Origin: Streptomyces sp. TSRI0281
Lineage (GTDB): Bacteria > Actinomycetota > Actinomycetes > Streptomycetales > Streptomycetaceae
Length of the DNA: 64,000 nt
Reading direction: 5' to 3'
Assembly: GCF_001905125.1 (NCBI RefSeq)
Contig: NZ_LWLE01000036.1
Span: 237,341 to 301,340 of the forward strand
In this document: piece after piece, positions 19,365 to 28,063 of the stretch
Layout of the letters: each line of letters begins with the position of its first letter
Position numbering within the stretch: the stretch's first letter is position 1
Position numbers and translations under genes: made by a program
The notes under the pieces: generated by a model
What the model was told of the DNA's origin: nothing
Seen by the model: only the letters and a program-made list of their open reading frames with translations
Database searches by the model: none

Positions 19365-19754
19365 GTTGCGAGAGCGAATCAGCTGGGTCGACGGCCGAGG
19401 GGGCACCGGGTGAGGGCACGTGACCACTGCCGCACCGTGACGGCCCCGGGTGCGCGGGACGCGGAGATCGCGGACAATCCGCCGGCCGGTGTGGTGTTGC
19501 GGGTGGCGGTGCTCGGTGAGGCGCTGTCCGGTCCTCGGCGCGGCGCCCCTGTCGCGGTCGATACGACGTCCGAGAACCCTGACAAAAGTGGCAATTCGAC
19601 AGCGGCCGAAGACAGCAGTGGTGCGGGCGGGGCAGGATGGACCGGCGTTGCGGCCGTCGCGGGGGCGAGCGCCCCGGTGGTTGTCGCCGGGGGGCTCGTG
19701 TTCGTACGCGGCCGTCGCAGGACAGCCAAGCGGACGACGAGGGGAAGCGCGTGA
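19365..19754 (+). pseudogene. Probable 3' remnant of a von Willebrand A-type secreted protein gene
   Basis: This is an open frame of about 130 codons (first GTG at 19410) with no clear start or N-terminal signal. Its last 60 residues look like the end of a surface protein: an acidic Ser/Gly linker DTTSENPDKSGNSTAAEDSS, one membrane helix VAAVAGASAPVVVAGGLVFV, and a basic stop-transfer RGRRRTAKR. The part before it (VVLRVAVLGEALSGPRRGAPV) resembles the end of the extracellular region of actinobacterial vWA proteins. The stop overlaps the next gene's GTG, as in vWA-plus-partner pairs. I infer that the first part was deleted; a short intact gene is the alternative. Confidence 0.4.
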
Positions 19755-21100
19755 AGAGGCAGCGCAACAAGGGCCGGGTGACGCTGGCGGCCATCGCGGC
19801 GATGTGCGCGGTGGTGGCGCTGCCGGGGCAGGCGCACGCGGCCGGCACGTCGGCGTACACCTTCGATCCCGGGGCGAAGACGGTCCAGGGTGCCGTGGCC
19901 AACGCCGACGCGTCTGTGCTGGACGAGGGCGCGGTGTACCGGAGCACCATCAAGCCGGGCGAGAAGCTCTACTACCGCGTGAAGCTCGACGCCCGGTCCA
20001 ACGCCTATGTCTCGGCGGTGGCGGTGCCCGCGGCAGGTGGCACGGTCGCCTACGGGGACGGCATCACCGTCAGCCTCCGCGATCTCGACGACTCCCGGTG
20101 CAGCTCGGAGGGCGCCGACTTCGGGTCGACCGAATTCCCCCGTCCGATCTCGGCCTACGCGTACCGGACCATCGACAAGGAAAGCCCCACGTGCCAGAAG
20201 GCCGGCACCTACGACGTCCTGATCGAGCGGGAGAGCAAGGCGACCTCCAGCCCCGCCCCCTGGGACCTGGAGCTGCGCTTCGCGCTGGAGCCGAAGCTGA
20301 AGAACGGCGGGTCGATGCCGACCGAGGCCCCGGAGAACTGGCCCTCGGCGTCCCCCGAGGCGATCACCGAGGCCGGGAAGAAGCGGACGGGCGGCAGCGG
20401 GTACTACGAGGCCACCAGCCTCGATTCCGGTGAGTGGAAGGACACCATCGCACCGGGCCAGACGCGCTTCTACCAGGTGCCGGTGGACTGGGGGCAGCAG
20501 ATCTACGCCACCGCCAAGCTGAGCAACAGCCCCACCGACTCGGACGAGTTCGTCGGCAACGCGCTCTCGCTGTCCCTGGACAACCCCGCGCAGGGGCATG
20601 TCGACGGGGCGACGCTCTCGTACTCCGGAAGGCCCGCGTCGGCGGCACTCGATCCGCTGCCTCCGGTGGCGTACGAGAACCGGTTCGACTTCAGTACCGA
20701 TGTCAACGCCATGCGTTTCGCGGGCTGGTACTACCTGTCGGTGTCGCTCAGCCCGGCGGTCGCGAAGTCCTACGGCAAGGACCCGATCCTGCTGACCCTG
20801 AGCGTGCAGGTGAAGAACAAGGCGAAGACCTCCCCGTACGAAGGGGATGCCGGGATCTTCGGCGTCACCCAGAAGGACAGGGACATGGCCAAGAACGGGC
20901 AGAGCGGCCCGCAGGCCGAGAAGAGCGACACGATGAGGCTGGTCGCCGCGGGCGGGATCGGCGCGGGCACCGTGCTGGTGCTCGGGCTCGGGGTGTGGAC
21001 GCTGCTGGCCAGGCGCCGTCCGCGGTCGGCCGATGCCGTGCCGCCGGGCGGCAGCGGACAGCAGCCGCCGTTCGGCGGTCCGCCGCCGCAGAACTGGTAG
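19751..21100 (+). CDS. Secreted, membrane-anchored protein (partner of vWA-type genes)
   Basis: This 449-residue protein of unknown function has a clear signal peptide, VKRQRNKGRVTLAAIAAMCA ending GQAHAAG. Two similar beta-rich halves follow, at about 30-200 and 215-385. Each has a sequence like GAVYRSTIKPGEKLYYRVKL or GEWKDTIAPGQTRFYQVPVD, typical of extracellular bacterial prepeptidase-like beta-sandwiches. A C-terminal membrane helix (about 395-418) is followed by RRRPRS and a proline-rich cytoplasmic tail. GTG at 19751 overlaps the upstream fragment's stop. The anchor and repeated sandwich suggest a cell-surface role. Confidence 0.7.
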   Translation: MKRQRNKGRVTLAAIAAMCAVVALPGQAHAAGTSAYTFDPGAKTVQGAVANADASVLDEGAVYRSTIKPGEKLYYRVKLDARSNAYVSAVAVPAAGGTVAYGDGITVSLRDLDDSRCSSEGADFGSTEFPRPISAYAYRTIDKESPTCQKAGTYDVLIERESKATSSPAPWDLELRFALEPKLKNGGSMPTEAPENWPSASPEAITEAGKKRTGGSGYYEATSLDSGEWKDTIAPGQTRFYQVPVDWGQQIYATAKLSNSPTDSDEFVGNALSLSLDNPAQGHVDGATLSYSGRPASAALDPLPPVAYENRFDFSTDVNAMRFAGWYYLSVSLSPAVAKSYGKDPILLTLSVQVKNKAKTSPYEGDAGIFGVTQKDRDMAKNGQSGPQAEKSDTMRLVAAGGIGAGTVLVLGLGVWTLLARRRPRSADAVPPGGSGQQPPFGGPPPQNW

Positions 21101-21168
21101 CCGGTCCGGGGCCCGGCGGCCGTGGTGCCGGCCGCCGCCCTCCCGGACGAGCCCGTGTCAGCTCTGGG

Positions 21169-22629
21169 TCAGCTCTGGGTCAGCGCCCAGATGCCGACCG
21201 CGAAACAGAGCAGCGCCACCAGCAGGACCGGGACCGCCACCTTTCGGGGCGGTCCCGTTCGCGTCCGGTGGGCGGGGGCACCGTGCGACGCGGGGGCGGG
21301 CGGCGGGGAGACCGACGCGCCGGGGTGCGAAGCCTGCGGGTGCTGGGCGGTGTAGGCCCGGGTGGCGGCCGGATCGTGCGGCACCGCGGATGTGGGGGCG
21401 TGGGAGAGGTCCGGGGTTCCGGCGGCGTAGGGGGCGCCCGCGTGCGCCGGGAGCGGAGCGGGAGGCGCGGCCGACTGCGGCGGGTGGGGCAGTTGCGTGG
21501 GCGGAGGCGTGGGCTGGTGCGTGGACTGCTGAGGAGGCGGCGCCAGGTGGAAGCTGCCCGTCTCCGACATCGAGACGGGCTGCTGTGCGGGCTGCTGCGC
21601 GTACGGATCCTGTGTGTACGGATCCTGTGTGTACGGATCCGGTGCGTACGGCTGCCGCGCGGAGGGCGGCTGTGTGGCCTGAGAGGCGTCCTGGGGCGGC
21701 TGGGTGGCGTGGGGAGCCTGTGTCGCCTGTCCGGGCGCCTGGAGGCCCGCCACGGGGCCGTCGGGGCCGAATCCGGCCGGTAGCGGCCCGATCTGGTCGA
21801 AGACCTCGACCGGCTCGTCGCCCGGACCCGGTTCGGGCAGCATCTCGACCGCCGCCGTCAGAGCCTTGCGCGCCCCGGTGGCGGTCCGGAAGCGGGACTG
21901 CGGGTCGGGCTGCAGCAGACCGGCCAGGACCTGCCACAACGGTTCCGGGATGCCCTGCGGGGCGCTCGGGGTGCCGTGAGTGACGAAGTGCTCGACGAGC
22001 GCCTGGGAGTCGGGCTTCTGGCCCTGGAGCAGATAGAGCGCGACGAGGCCGACGGCGAACAGGTCGGCGGGGAAGTCCGGCTCCGCGCCCATCATCTGCT
22101 CGGGCGCGAAGTAACCGGGCGTGCCCACCACGTAGTTGGTCTCGGTCAGACGCGGTTCGCCCTTGCGCATCGAGATGCCGAAGTCGGAGAGGCGCAGATG
22201 CGGACGGCCCGTTCCGGTGGCCTCCATCAGGATGTTGGCCGGCTTGATGTCCCGGTGGACCACGCCCTCCGCGTGCACCGTGGACAGTCCGGACAGCAGC
22301 TGGTCCAGCAGCAGACAGACGAAGCGCGGCGGCAACGGGCCGTAGTCGCCTATGACATGGGCCAGCGAACCGCCGCTGACCAGATTCATGGTGAACAGGA
22401 CCTTGTCGTCGTCGGCGGCCCAGCTGGCGGGAGCCAGCACGTGCGGGTGCTCGATGCGCAGCGCCTGCTCGCGCACGAAGCGCAGCAGCGTGTGCGCGTC
22501 GCTCTGTTGCAGGACCTTGGCCGCTACATAGCGGCGGCGCCGGTGGTCCCAGGCCCGCCACACGGCGCCGACCCCACCACGTCCGATCGGATCGATCAGT
22601 TCGTACCGACCAGCGAAGACCTCACCCAT
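21169..22629 (-). CDS. Serine/threonine protein kinase, single C-terminal membrane helix
   Basis: This is a eukaryotic-type kinase of 486 residues. The catalytic domain covers residues 1-270, with GRGGVGAVW (glycine loop), the lysine in VAAKVLQQ, HRDIKPAN (catalytic loop), DFGIS (metal) and GTPGYFAPEQ. The next 180 residues are a Pro/Gln/Ala linker that includes a PYTQD tandem repeat. A membrane helix (about 462-482) follows, with only about three residues outside. There is thus no sensor domain, unlike PknB. No substrate or operon partner is evident. An 11-bp direct repeat (GCTCTGGGTCA twice) spans the stop codon. Confidence 0.88.
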   Translation of the reverse strand: MGEVFAGRYELIDPIGRGGVGAVWRAWDHRRRRYVAAKVLQQSDAHTLLRFVREQALRIEHPHVLAPASWAADDDKVLFTMNLVSGGSLAHVIGDYGPLPPRFVCLLLDQLLSGLSTVHAEGVVHRDIKPANILMEATGTGRPHLRLSDFGISMRKGEPRLTETNYVVGTPGYFAPEQMMGAEPDFPADLFAVGLVALYLLQGQKPDSQALVEHFVTHGTPSAPQGIPEPLWQVLAGLLQPDPQSRFRTATGARKALTAAVEMLPEPGPGDEPVEVFDQIGPLPAGFGPDGPVAGLQAPGQATQAPHATQPPQDASQATQPPSARQPYAPDPYTQDPYTQDPYAQQPAQQPVSMSETGSFHLAPPPQQSTHQPTPPPTQLPHPPQSAAPPAPLPAHAGAPYAAGTPDLSHAPTSAVPHDPAATRAYTAQHPQASHPGASVSPPPAPASHGAPAHRTRTGPPRKVAVPVLLVALLCFAVGIWALTQS

Positions 22630-22714
22630 TGCGCTGCGCCCGCTCCCCGTTCCTGGTTCCTGCTCCGGTGTTGCTCACCGACCCGTACCCCGGTTCTCAG
22701 GGGTGCTGCCGGGT

Positions 22715-22744
22715 CCAGGGCATCCGCCTTCGGGCGAGCCCTGG
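22715..22744 (-). terminator. Terminator-like hairpin after the HTH gene
   Basis: The stem CCAGGGC/GCCCTGG has an inner CCGCC-TTCG-GGCG hairpin. It lies 32 bp beyond the stop at 22776. Confidence 0.55.
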
Positions 22745-22775
22745 CTCCGGTGTCCGTGCGGCCCTGGGGCCTGTC

Positions 22776-23324
22776 TCAGCTCTGGTGCCCCTCGTAGTGC
22801 GCGACCGCGTCCGCGGTGCGCCCCGCTCCGTACACCTTGAGGAACTCTGCCAGTTCCGGGTGGGTCGGGGCGAGGGAGTCGGCGGCATCGATGATGTCCC
22901 CGGCCGCGGCGACCGACCTCAGCAGCGACTGGATCTCGCGCACCACACGGCGGACGGTGGGGGCTCCGCCCGTGCTCGTGGTCTGCCCGGTGTTGGTCAG
23001 GACGGAGCCGCCCTGGGACTTCTTGATCTCTTCCATCCGGTCGGTGGCCTCGCCCGCGCTGGCGCTGCCGTCCGCGACCTGGCTGGCCAGCTCCTGAAGG
23101 GCCTGCACGCGCTGGACGACCGCGGGGTTGCCGATCTTGGCCCGCTGGCCGCTCATCAGCTGGGACAGCATGGGCGCCGACAGCCCGAGTACGGCGGCGA
23201 GCCGGGCCTGGTTCAGGCCGAGATCATCGATCAGCCGGCGGAAGAGCGCACCGAGCGGCTCTCCGTACCAACTGCGCTGAAGCTCTCTGGCTCTTGCCGT
23301 TGCCTCTTGCTGCGCTGCGTCCAT
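22776..23324 (-). CDS. Helix-turn-helix DNA-binding protein
   Basis: This 182-residue cytoplasmic regulator has an XRE/Cro-like HTH at about residues 25-62: GLNQARLAAVLGLSAPMLSQ, then LMSGQRAKIGNP. A Ser/Gly/Thr-rich hinge (100-120) and a helical C-terminal domain with RRVVREIQSLLRSVAAAGDI follow. Conserved single-copy homologues sit at the same place near Streptomyces origins, but no target is known. The ATG at 23324 is the only good start. It is divergent from tRNA-Ala. Confidence 0.75.
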   Translation of the reverse strand: MDAAQQEATARARELQRSWYGEPLGALFRRLIDDLGLNQARLAAVLGLSAPMLSQLMSGQRAKIGNPAVVQRVQALQELASQVADGSASAGEATDRMEEIKKSQGGSVLTNTGQTTSTGGAPTVRRVVREIQSLLRSVAAAGDIIDAADSLAPTHPELAEFLKVYGAGRTADAVAHYEGHQS

Positions 23325-23503
23325 GGCGTCTCCCCTTCGCTGCGGCTTCGCTGCTGCGAACCTCGTCGTGCATCTTACGGAGAGTGGTTGCCGACCGGGA
23401 GTCCCAATCCTTTTGCGGGATTCCGGGGGTCACCCGGTACTCTGGTCTGCGACGGCAGCCGTGACACGGATGTGTTCGACGTTGTTTGCGTGTGCTGTTT
23501 TCC

Positions 23504-23576
23504 GGGGCCTTAGCTCAGTTGGTAGAGCGCTGCCTTTGCAAGGCAGATGTCAGGAGTTCGAATCTCCTAGGCTCCA
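23504..23576 (+). tRNA. tRNA-Ala (TGC anticodon)
   Basis: This is a 73-nt cloverleaf with acceptor GGGGCCT/AGGCTCC (one G-U pair), anticodon TGC at 23537-23539 and T-loop GTTCGAATC. CCA is not encoded. A possible promoter (TTGCGG 23413-23418, 19 bp, TACTCT 23438-23443) lies upstream. Confidence 0.97.
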
Positions 23577-23583
23577 CATCGAA

Positions 23584-23626
23584 AGAGGCCCCCTGGCCTG
23601 CGGAAACGCAGATCAGGGGGCCTCTT
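23584..23626. terminator. Terminator between tRNA-Ala and the beta-helix gene
   Basis: The stem GAGGCCCCCTG/CAGGGGGCCTC encloses a second small GCG-GAAA-CGC hairpin and is followed by CTTGT. It can serve the tRNA and, in reverse, the convergent gene ending at 23684. Confidence 0.8.
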
Positions 23627-23683
23627 GTCGTCTTCGTCCCCGCTGCCTGGGTGCCTTCCTGCCCCCGGGCTCGCGGGAGCTCT

Positions 23684-26527
23684 CTACGAAACCTTGAAGC
23701 TGTCGACGATGAAGTAGTCGCCCGTCTTCATGATGCCCTTGAGGGTGTGCGGGCCGGGTGCGAGGCCCGTCCTGCTGAAGACGGTCCGCTGGTGGACACG
23801 GGTGTCGCTGTGGTTGTCGATCGTGGCCACGAGTGTGCCGTCGAGATACAGGTCGACCTGGCCCTCGTCGCTGTTGACCTGGGTGATGAGGTCGATGGCG
23901 GTGCCGTTGAAGGCCAGCTCGAAGGAGTCGCCCTTCGTCTGCGTCGCGTGCACATCGTCGGCCCAGCCACCGGCGCCGCCCCGGGAGGCGTTCTTCCAGT
24001 CCCAGCCGCTGCCGCCGTACACCACTCCGGAGGTGTTGTTGAGCTGCTCGCCGCCGACGGGCTTGGTGACGGTGAGGTCGGTGGACGCCTGGCTGCGCCA
24101 GATCGTCAGCTTCACCGACGAGCCGGGCGCGAGGCCGTTGTACACCTGCCAGAAGCTGTCGCGGTCCGTGACCTGTGCGCCGTCGATCCTGCGGATCACG
24201 TCATTTCCGCGCAGCCCCTGCCGGTACGCCTCCGACGTCTGTGCGACGGTCTGGAGGTAGAGCCCGTCGCTGTCGGTGAGGCCGGTGGAGGACTTGATCC
24301 GGTCGGAGTAGATCCGCGTCGCCTGTGCGCCGAGCAGCGGTTCGAGGAAGGCGTCGACCGTGTCGGTGGGTGTGTCGTCGGCCCACTCGACGGGCGGCGG
24401 AGTGGGGGAGCCGGCCTTGCCGAAGCCCGTCATCGGGATGTTCCTGAATCCCAGCGCCAGAGCGGGTGAGCCGTCCTGGACGGTGTAGTCGAGCTTCTTC
24501 GGGTCGCTGAACGGGTCGCTCCCGGTGAACTCCGGGTCGGCGATCAGCGAGTGGGTGTCGAGGCCCTGACCCCGCCAGGCGTCGCTCAGGTCGGGAACGG
24601 GGCGCCCGTTGTTCCAGAACAGGTTGTTGTCGATGACCGGCCTGCTCCTCGCCGTGTCCACCTGGATCAGGTCGTACGGGTCGGCGGTCACGAAGAGGTT
24701 CTTCTCGACCGTGTCGCCGCTGTCCGCGTACCAGACGTGGAAGTGCGCGCCGCCGTTGACGAAGACGTTGTTGCGTATGGTCCGGTGGAAGCCCTCGCGC
24801 AGCTTGACGCCGCCGTTGAGCAGCAGGTTGTTCTCGACCAGATAGTTGGACGAGCCGTCGTCGAGGTCGATGTCCCAGTGCGAGGAGTGCCGGATCCGGT
24901 TGTGCCGGATGACGGTGGTCTCCATCGCGTCGAGCTTCGCGTACGACTTCTTCGTCGCGTCGTCCGCCGTGAGCGGCCAGAAGCGGTCGCGGCCCCAGGC
25001 GTTGACCGGTCCGTGGTCGGAGGTCTCCTTCACGCAGTTGAAGATGTCGTTGTCCTCGATGACATGGCCGCCCCAGGTGCCGTCGTTGATGTCGACGCAG
25101 GCGCGCGGGCCGTCGTGGAGGGTGTTCCCGGCGACGGTGACGCGACGGCTCATCGAGATCTGCACACCGGACGTCTGCTTCTCGAACTGCCCGTTGTCGT
25201 GCATGTAGTTGTCATCGATGCTGATGTCACGCGGGTAGTTCTCGCTCTTCGGCCCGGGGGTGGTGTCGCTGATCGTCCTGCGCATGCTGTCCCAGGTGGA
25301 CGGCTCGCGTACGGCGTCCGGGCTGCCGATGACCGCGACGTCCGAGGCCCCGGAGTGGCTGAACTCGTTGCCGGACACGGCGTTCCCGCTGTTGTAGCCG
25401 TCCAGGAGGACGGCGTTGCCGCCGACCTGGTCGAAGCGGGAGCCCTTGATGTCCACCCGCGCGGTGTTCTTCAGGTGGACCGCACCGGCGCGGGCGATGG
25501 CCCAGTCGCCCAGCTGGAGCTTCTCGTACGGCTGGTTGAAGAGGGTGCGATGGGTCTGGGTGAAGGTGAAACCGGCGAAGGAGAGGTGGCGTACGGGGGC
25601 CGTGCTGCTCTTCCCCTCGACCCGGATCAGCTCGTTCCGCTCGGCCGTCGCGATCTTGGCCCTGCTGAGGTCGGTGCCTTCGGGGGCGTAGAAGTAGAGC
25701 TTGCCGGCGGGCTTGTCGTAGAACCACTCGCCGGGTGCGTCCAGTTCCTCGAAGACGTTCTCCACCATGCGGTACGTGGCGTGCAGCCCGCTGCCGCGGT
25801 TGTTGTCGCCGACCCAGGAGAGCGTGGGTGCGCCGTCCGGGCCGAGGCCGGTGACCTTGAAGGAGTTGCCGCCCCACTCGCCCTGGTGCAGTCCGCGTAC
25901 GAGTGCGGTCGTCGGGTTCTTCCAGCGGGCCGCGCGCTGGGCGGACACGGCGTCGGCGGCGTAGCCGCCGAGGATCGCGGTCGCCGGGTCGTGGTTGGGG
26001 TAGCGGGCGAGGGTCTGGCGTGCACCGTCGAGAAACAGTTCGTCGAAGTCCAGGCCGCGGCCGATGTCGGCGACCCGCACCTTGCCGGAGTGCGTCCTCC
26101 AGTGCGGGGTGAGCGAGCGGCCCCCGCTGAGGACGACCTTCTCGCCGCGCGCCGCCGCGTACCGGACCGGGGCGGCGGCGGTGCCGGAGTCCTCGGGTCC
26201 GAAGCTCAGGGTCTGTCGCAGCCGGTACGTACCGCCGCGCACGATGACGTCCACCGGGCCGCGCTTGGCCTTCGCGGCCTTGCGCGCGGCCCGCTGGGCG
26301 CGTTCCAGGGTGCGGAAGGGCCTGGCCCTCGTGCCCTGGGCGTGGTCGTTCCCGGTGGGGGACACATACAGCTGCACGGCGCGGGGTGTCGCGGAGGAGG
26401 TGGTGGCGGAGGCGCCGGCGGTGGGCAGCAGGGTGAGCCCGGCCAGTGCGAGGGCGGCGACCGTGGCGGTGGCGCCCGCCCGCGTTCTTCTCGGGGAGAG
26501 CGGCGGTGAGGGGTGCGGTGGGCGCAC
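23684..26527 (-). CDS. Secreted right-handed beta-helix protein with PDZ and C-terminal beta-sandwich
   Basis: This large exoprotein of 947 residues is probably a glycan-active enzyme. It has a signal peptide (to about residue 45), then LYVSPTGNDHAQGTRARPF, the entry motif of secreted beta-helix glycosidases such as the GH141/GH120 types. VDVIVRGGTYRLRQTLSFG and many beta-helix coils rich in N-x-F/I and DN repeats run to about residue 690. A PDZ domain follows (about 728-822, GLRGNDVIRRIDGAQV), then a carbohydrate-binding-like beta-sandwich (830-947). The GTG start is at 26527. The glycosidase family is a guess from motifs. It stands alone between tRNA-Ala and the DUF2690 gene and looks like an accessory insertion. 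Confidence 0.75.
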   Translation of the reverse strand: MRPPHPSPPLSPRRTRAGATATVAALALAGLTLLPTAGASATTSSATPRAVQLYVSPTGNDHAQGTRARPFRTLERAQRAARKAAKAKRGPVDVIVRGGTYRLRQTLSFGPEDSGTAAAPVRYAAARGEKVVLSGGRSLTPHWRTHSGKVRVADIGRGLDFDELFLDGARQTLARYPNHDPATAILGGYAADAVSAQRAARWKNPTTALVRGLHQGEWGGNSFKVTGLGPDGAPTLSWVGDNNRGSGLHATYRMVENVFEELDAPGEWFYDKPAGKLYFYAPEGTDLSRAKIATAERNELIRVEGKSSTAPVRHLSFAGFTFTQTHRTLFNQPYEKLQLGDWAIARAGAVHLKNTARVDIKGSRFDQVGGNAVLLDGYNSGNAVSGNEFSHSGASDVAVIGSPDAVREPSTWDSMRRTISDTTPGPKSENYPRDISIDDNYMHDNGQFEKQTSGVQISMSRRVTVAGNTLHDGPRACVDINDGTWGGHVIEDNDIFNCVKETSDHGPVNAWGRDRFWPLTADDATKKSYAKLDAMETTVIRHNRIRHSSHWDIDLDDGSSNYLVENNLLLNGGVKLREGFHRTIRNNVFVNGGAHFHVWYADSGDTVEKNLFVTADPYDLIQVDTARSRPVIDNNLFWNNGRPVPDLSDAWRGQGLDTHSLIADPEFTGSDPFSDPKKLDYTVQDGSPALALGFRNIPMTGFGKAGSPTPPPVEWADDTPTDTVDAFLEPLLGAQATRIYSDRIKSSTGLTDSDGLYLQTVAQTSEAYRQGLRGNDVIRRIDGAQVTDRDSFWQVYNGLAPGSSVKLTIWRSQASTDLTVTKPVGGEQLNNTSGVVYGGSGWDWKNASRGGAGGWADDVHATQTKGDSFELAFNGTAIDLITQVNSDEGQVDLYLDGTLVATIDNHSDTRVHQRTVFSRTGLAPGPHTLKGIMKTGDYFIVDSFKVS

Positions 26528-27057
26528 AGATGACTCCTGGTGTCGTGCTGGACGGGAATCATCCGAGCTATCCGGGTCGTCCAGCGCATTAATGGACCAT
26601 GTGCGCCTGGAAGTTATAAATAGATCGGATGACCGTCAAGGGTGGTGACAGAACCCGCCGTGATGGCCGGATCGGCGTCAACCTTTGTCCGCGTCCACGG
26701 AAACAGCCCGATCGGGGGAAATCTCGCCGCCGCAGGGTGACGCGGAGCAACGCCCGGCGATCCGGTGAGCCAGTGGTGAGTGCGGTCGCATGCGCCGTGC
26801 GGACAGCGGCACAAGGGGCGGGGGCTCGGCGGAGGCGGTCGCACCGGCTCGCTCTCGTGGGTTTGGCGGCGAATCATTATAGAGCCAACGGAACTGTGGC
26901 AGGCGTCAGTTGGAGTTGACGGGGGTTGCCCGGCGGAGGGCGTGAATCACGGGGGAGGGCGGGGAAGAATCTCCCTCAGGAAGTGAGGAACATCACGTGT
27001 AGCCTCCCGTGCGGTCAGCCGCCGGGCGCCGAGCAACGGTCGGGACGAGGGAAAGAG
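26528..27057. other. 530-bp divergent intergenic region, no gene seen
   Basis: This region separates the beta-helix gene (leftward) from the DUF2690 gene (rightward). An AT-richer stretch at about 26585-26630 (GTTATAAATAGATCGG) is the likeliest promoter area for the beta-helix gene. I see no clear operator, RNA or small coding sequence. Confidence 0.4.
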
Positions 27058-27900
27058 ATGACAGACGGTAGCGGGCCCCCCTCACCGGACGACGAGCCCG
27101 GCGCTCCGGCCGGGGACGCGGGCGGGGACGGCCGACGTACGGGAGTCGGCGGTGGCTCGGCCTTCGGCCGTGCCACCGCGTGGATACGGCGTCACGGCCC
27201 CTCGACGCTCATCGGATCGGTTCTCGTCACCGTCGTGGGCGCGACGGTGACGGTGGTCCTGACCGCGCTGATCGGTGACGGCGGAGGGGACGGCGAGGCG
27301 GGAGCCGGGCCGGGCCCGTCCGGGGTGTCCGCTCGGGTCACGGCCGGACCCGAGCGGACACCCCGGACGAGCCCGGCCAGCTGCTCGGGCGAGGGCTGTG
27401 CGGGGCTCGACCCCAAGGACACCGGCTGCGGCGACCACGCGAGAACCGTGGGGAGCGAGTGGGCGGGCACGATGAGCCTGGAGATCCGCTACAGCCCGGA
27501 GTGCCGGACCGTGTGGGGCAAGCTGACCGGCGCGGAGGTCGGCGACACGGTCGAGATCCGGACCTCACCGACCCGGCACCAGATCGCCAAGGTGCTGAGG
27601 GGGCACACGAAGTACACGTCGATGCTCCCCGCCCCGGCGGGGTTCACGGCGCAGGCGAGCGCCGTGGCGGTCAACGCGACCGTCGTACGGGACGTTCCGC
27701 GGGGGCATGTGGTGAGGGTTGGGGCGGACAGCTCGGACCTGCCCTCCGGGAGCCCGACGGACGGCACGGTGAGCGGCGCGGCTGGGGGCGCGGCGGACGG
27801 CCCGATGGACGGCACGGCGGACGGCGCGGTGAGCGGTACGGCCGGGGGCTCGGACAGCGGTACGGCCGGGGCGGGCCGGAATCCGGCTTCGGCTTCCTGA
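27058..27900 (+). CDS. Membrane-anchored DUF2690 protein
   Basis: This 280-residue protein has a cytoplasmic Gly/Asp-rich arm to about 45, an IRRHG stretch, then a membrane helix (about 50-75). The extracellular DUF2690 domain (about 105-225) has the cysteine pattern C-x4-C-x5-DPKDTGC and the signature LEIRYSPECRTVWGK. The last 55 residues are a low-complexity tail of repeated (S/T/M)DGTxSG-type units. DUF2690 is common in Streptomyces, but its function is unknown. ATG at 27058 has GGAAAGAG upstream. Confidence 0.78.
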   Translation: MTDGSGPPSPDDEPGAPAGDAGGDGRRTGVGGGSAFGRATAWIRRHGPSTLIGSVLVTVVGATVTVVLTALIGDGGGDGEAGAGPGPSGVSARVTAGPERTPRTSPASCSGEGCAGLDPKDTGCGDHARTVGSEWAGTMSLEIRYSPECRTVWGKLTGAEVGDTVEIRTSPTRHQIAKVLRGHTKYTSMLPAPAGFTAQASAVAVNATVVRDVPRGHVVRVGADSSDLPSGSPTDGTVSGAAGGAADGPMDGTADGAVSGTAGGSDSGTAGAGRNPASAS

Positions 27901-28063
27901 CCCGCGCCAGCACTCGTGCTCGTGCTCGTGCCGTCGTGCCCCCTCGGGCGAACGTCGGAAAGGGGCGCCGGCAGACCGTGAGGTCCTCCGACGCCCCTTC
28001 CCGTTGGGACATTGGGCAGTTGGGCCGTTCTTACGGTGCCGGATCGTCGCACCCGGCCTCGGT

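Noticed and set aside
24551..26509. 652-codon open frame on the plus strand
   Set aside because: It is antisense to the beta-helix gene. Its Val/Gly/Ala-rich sequence shows no family motif, whereas the minus strand has a clear signal peptide and domains.
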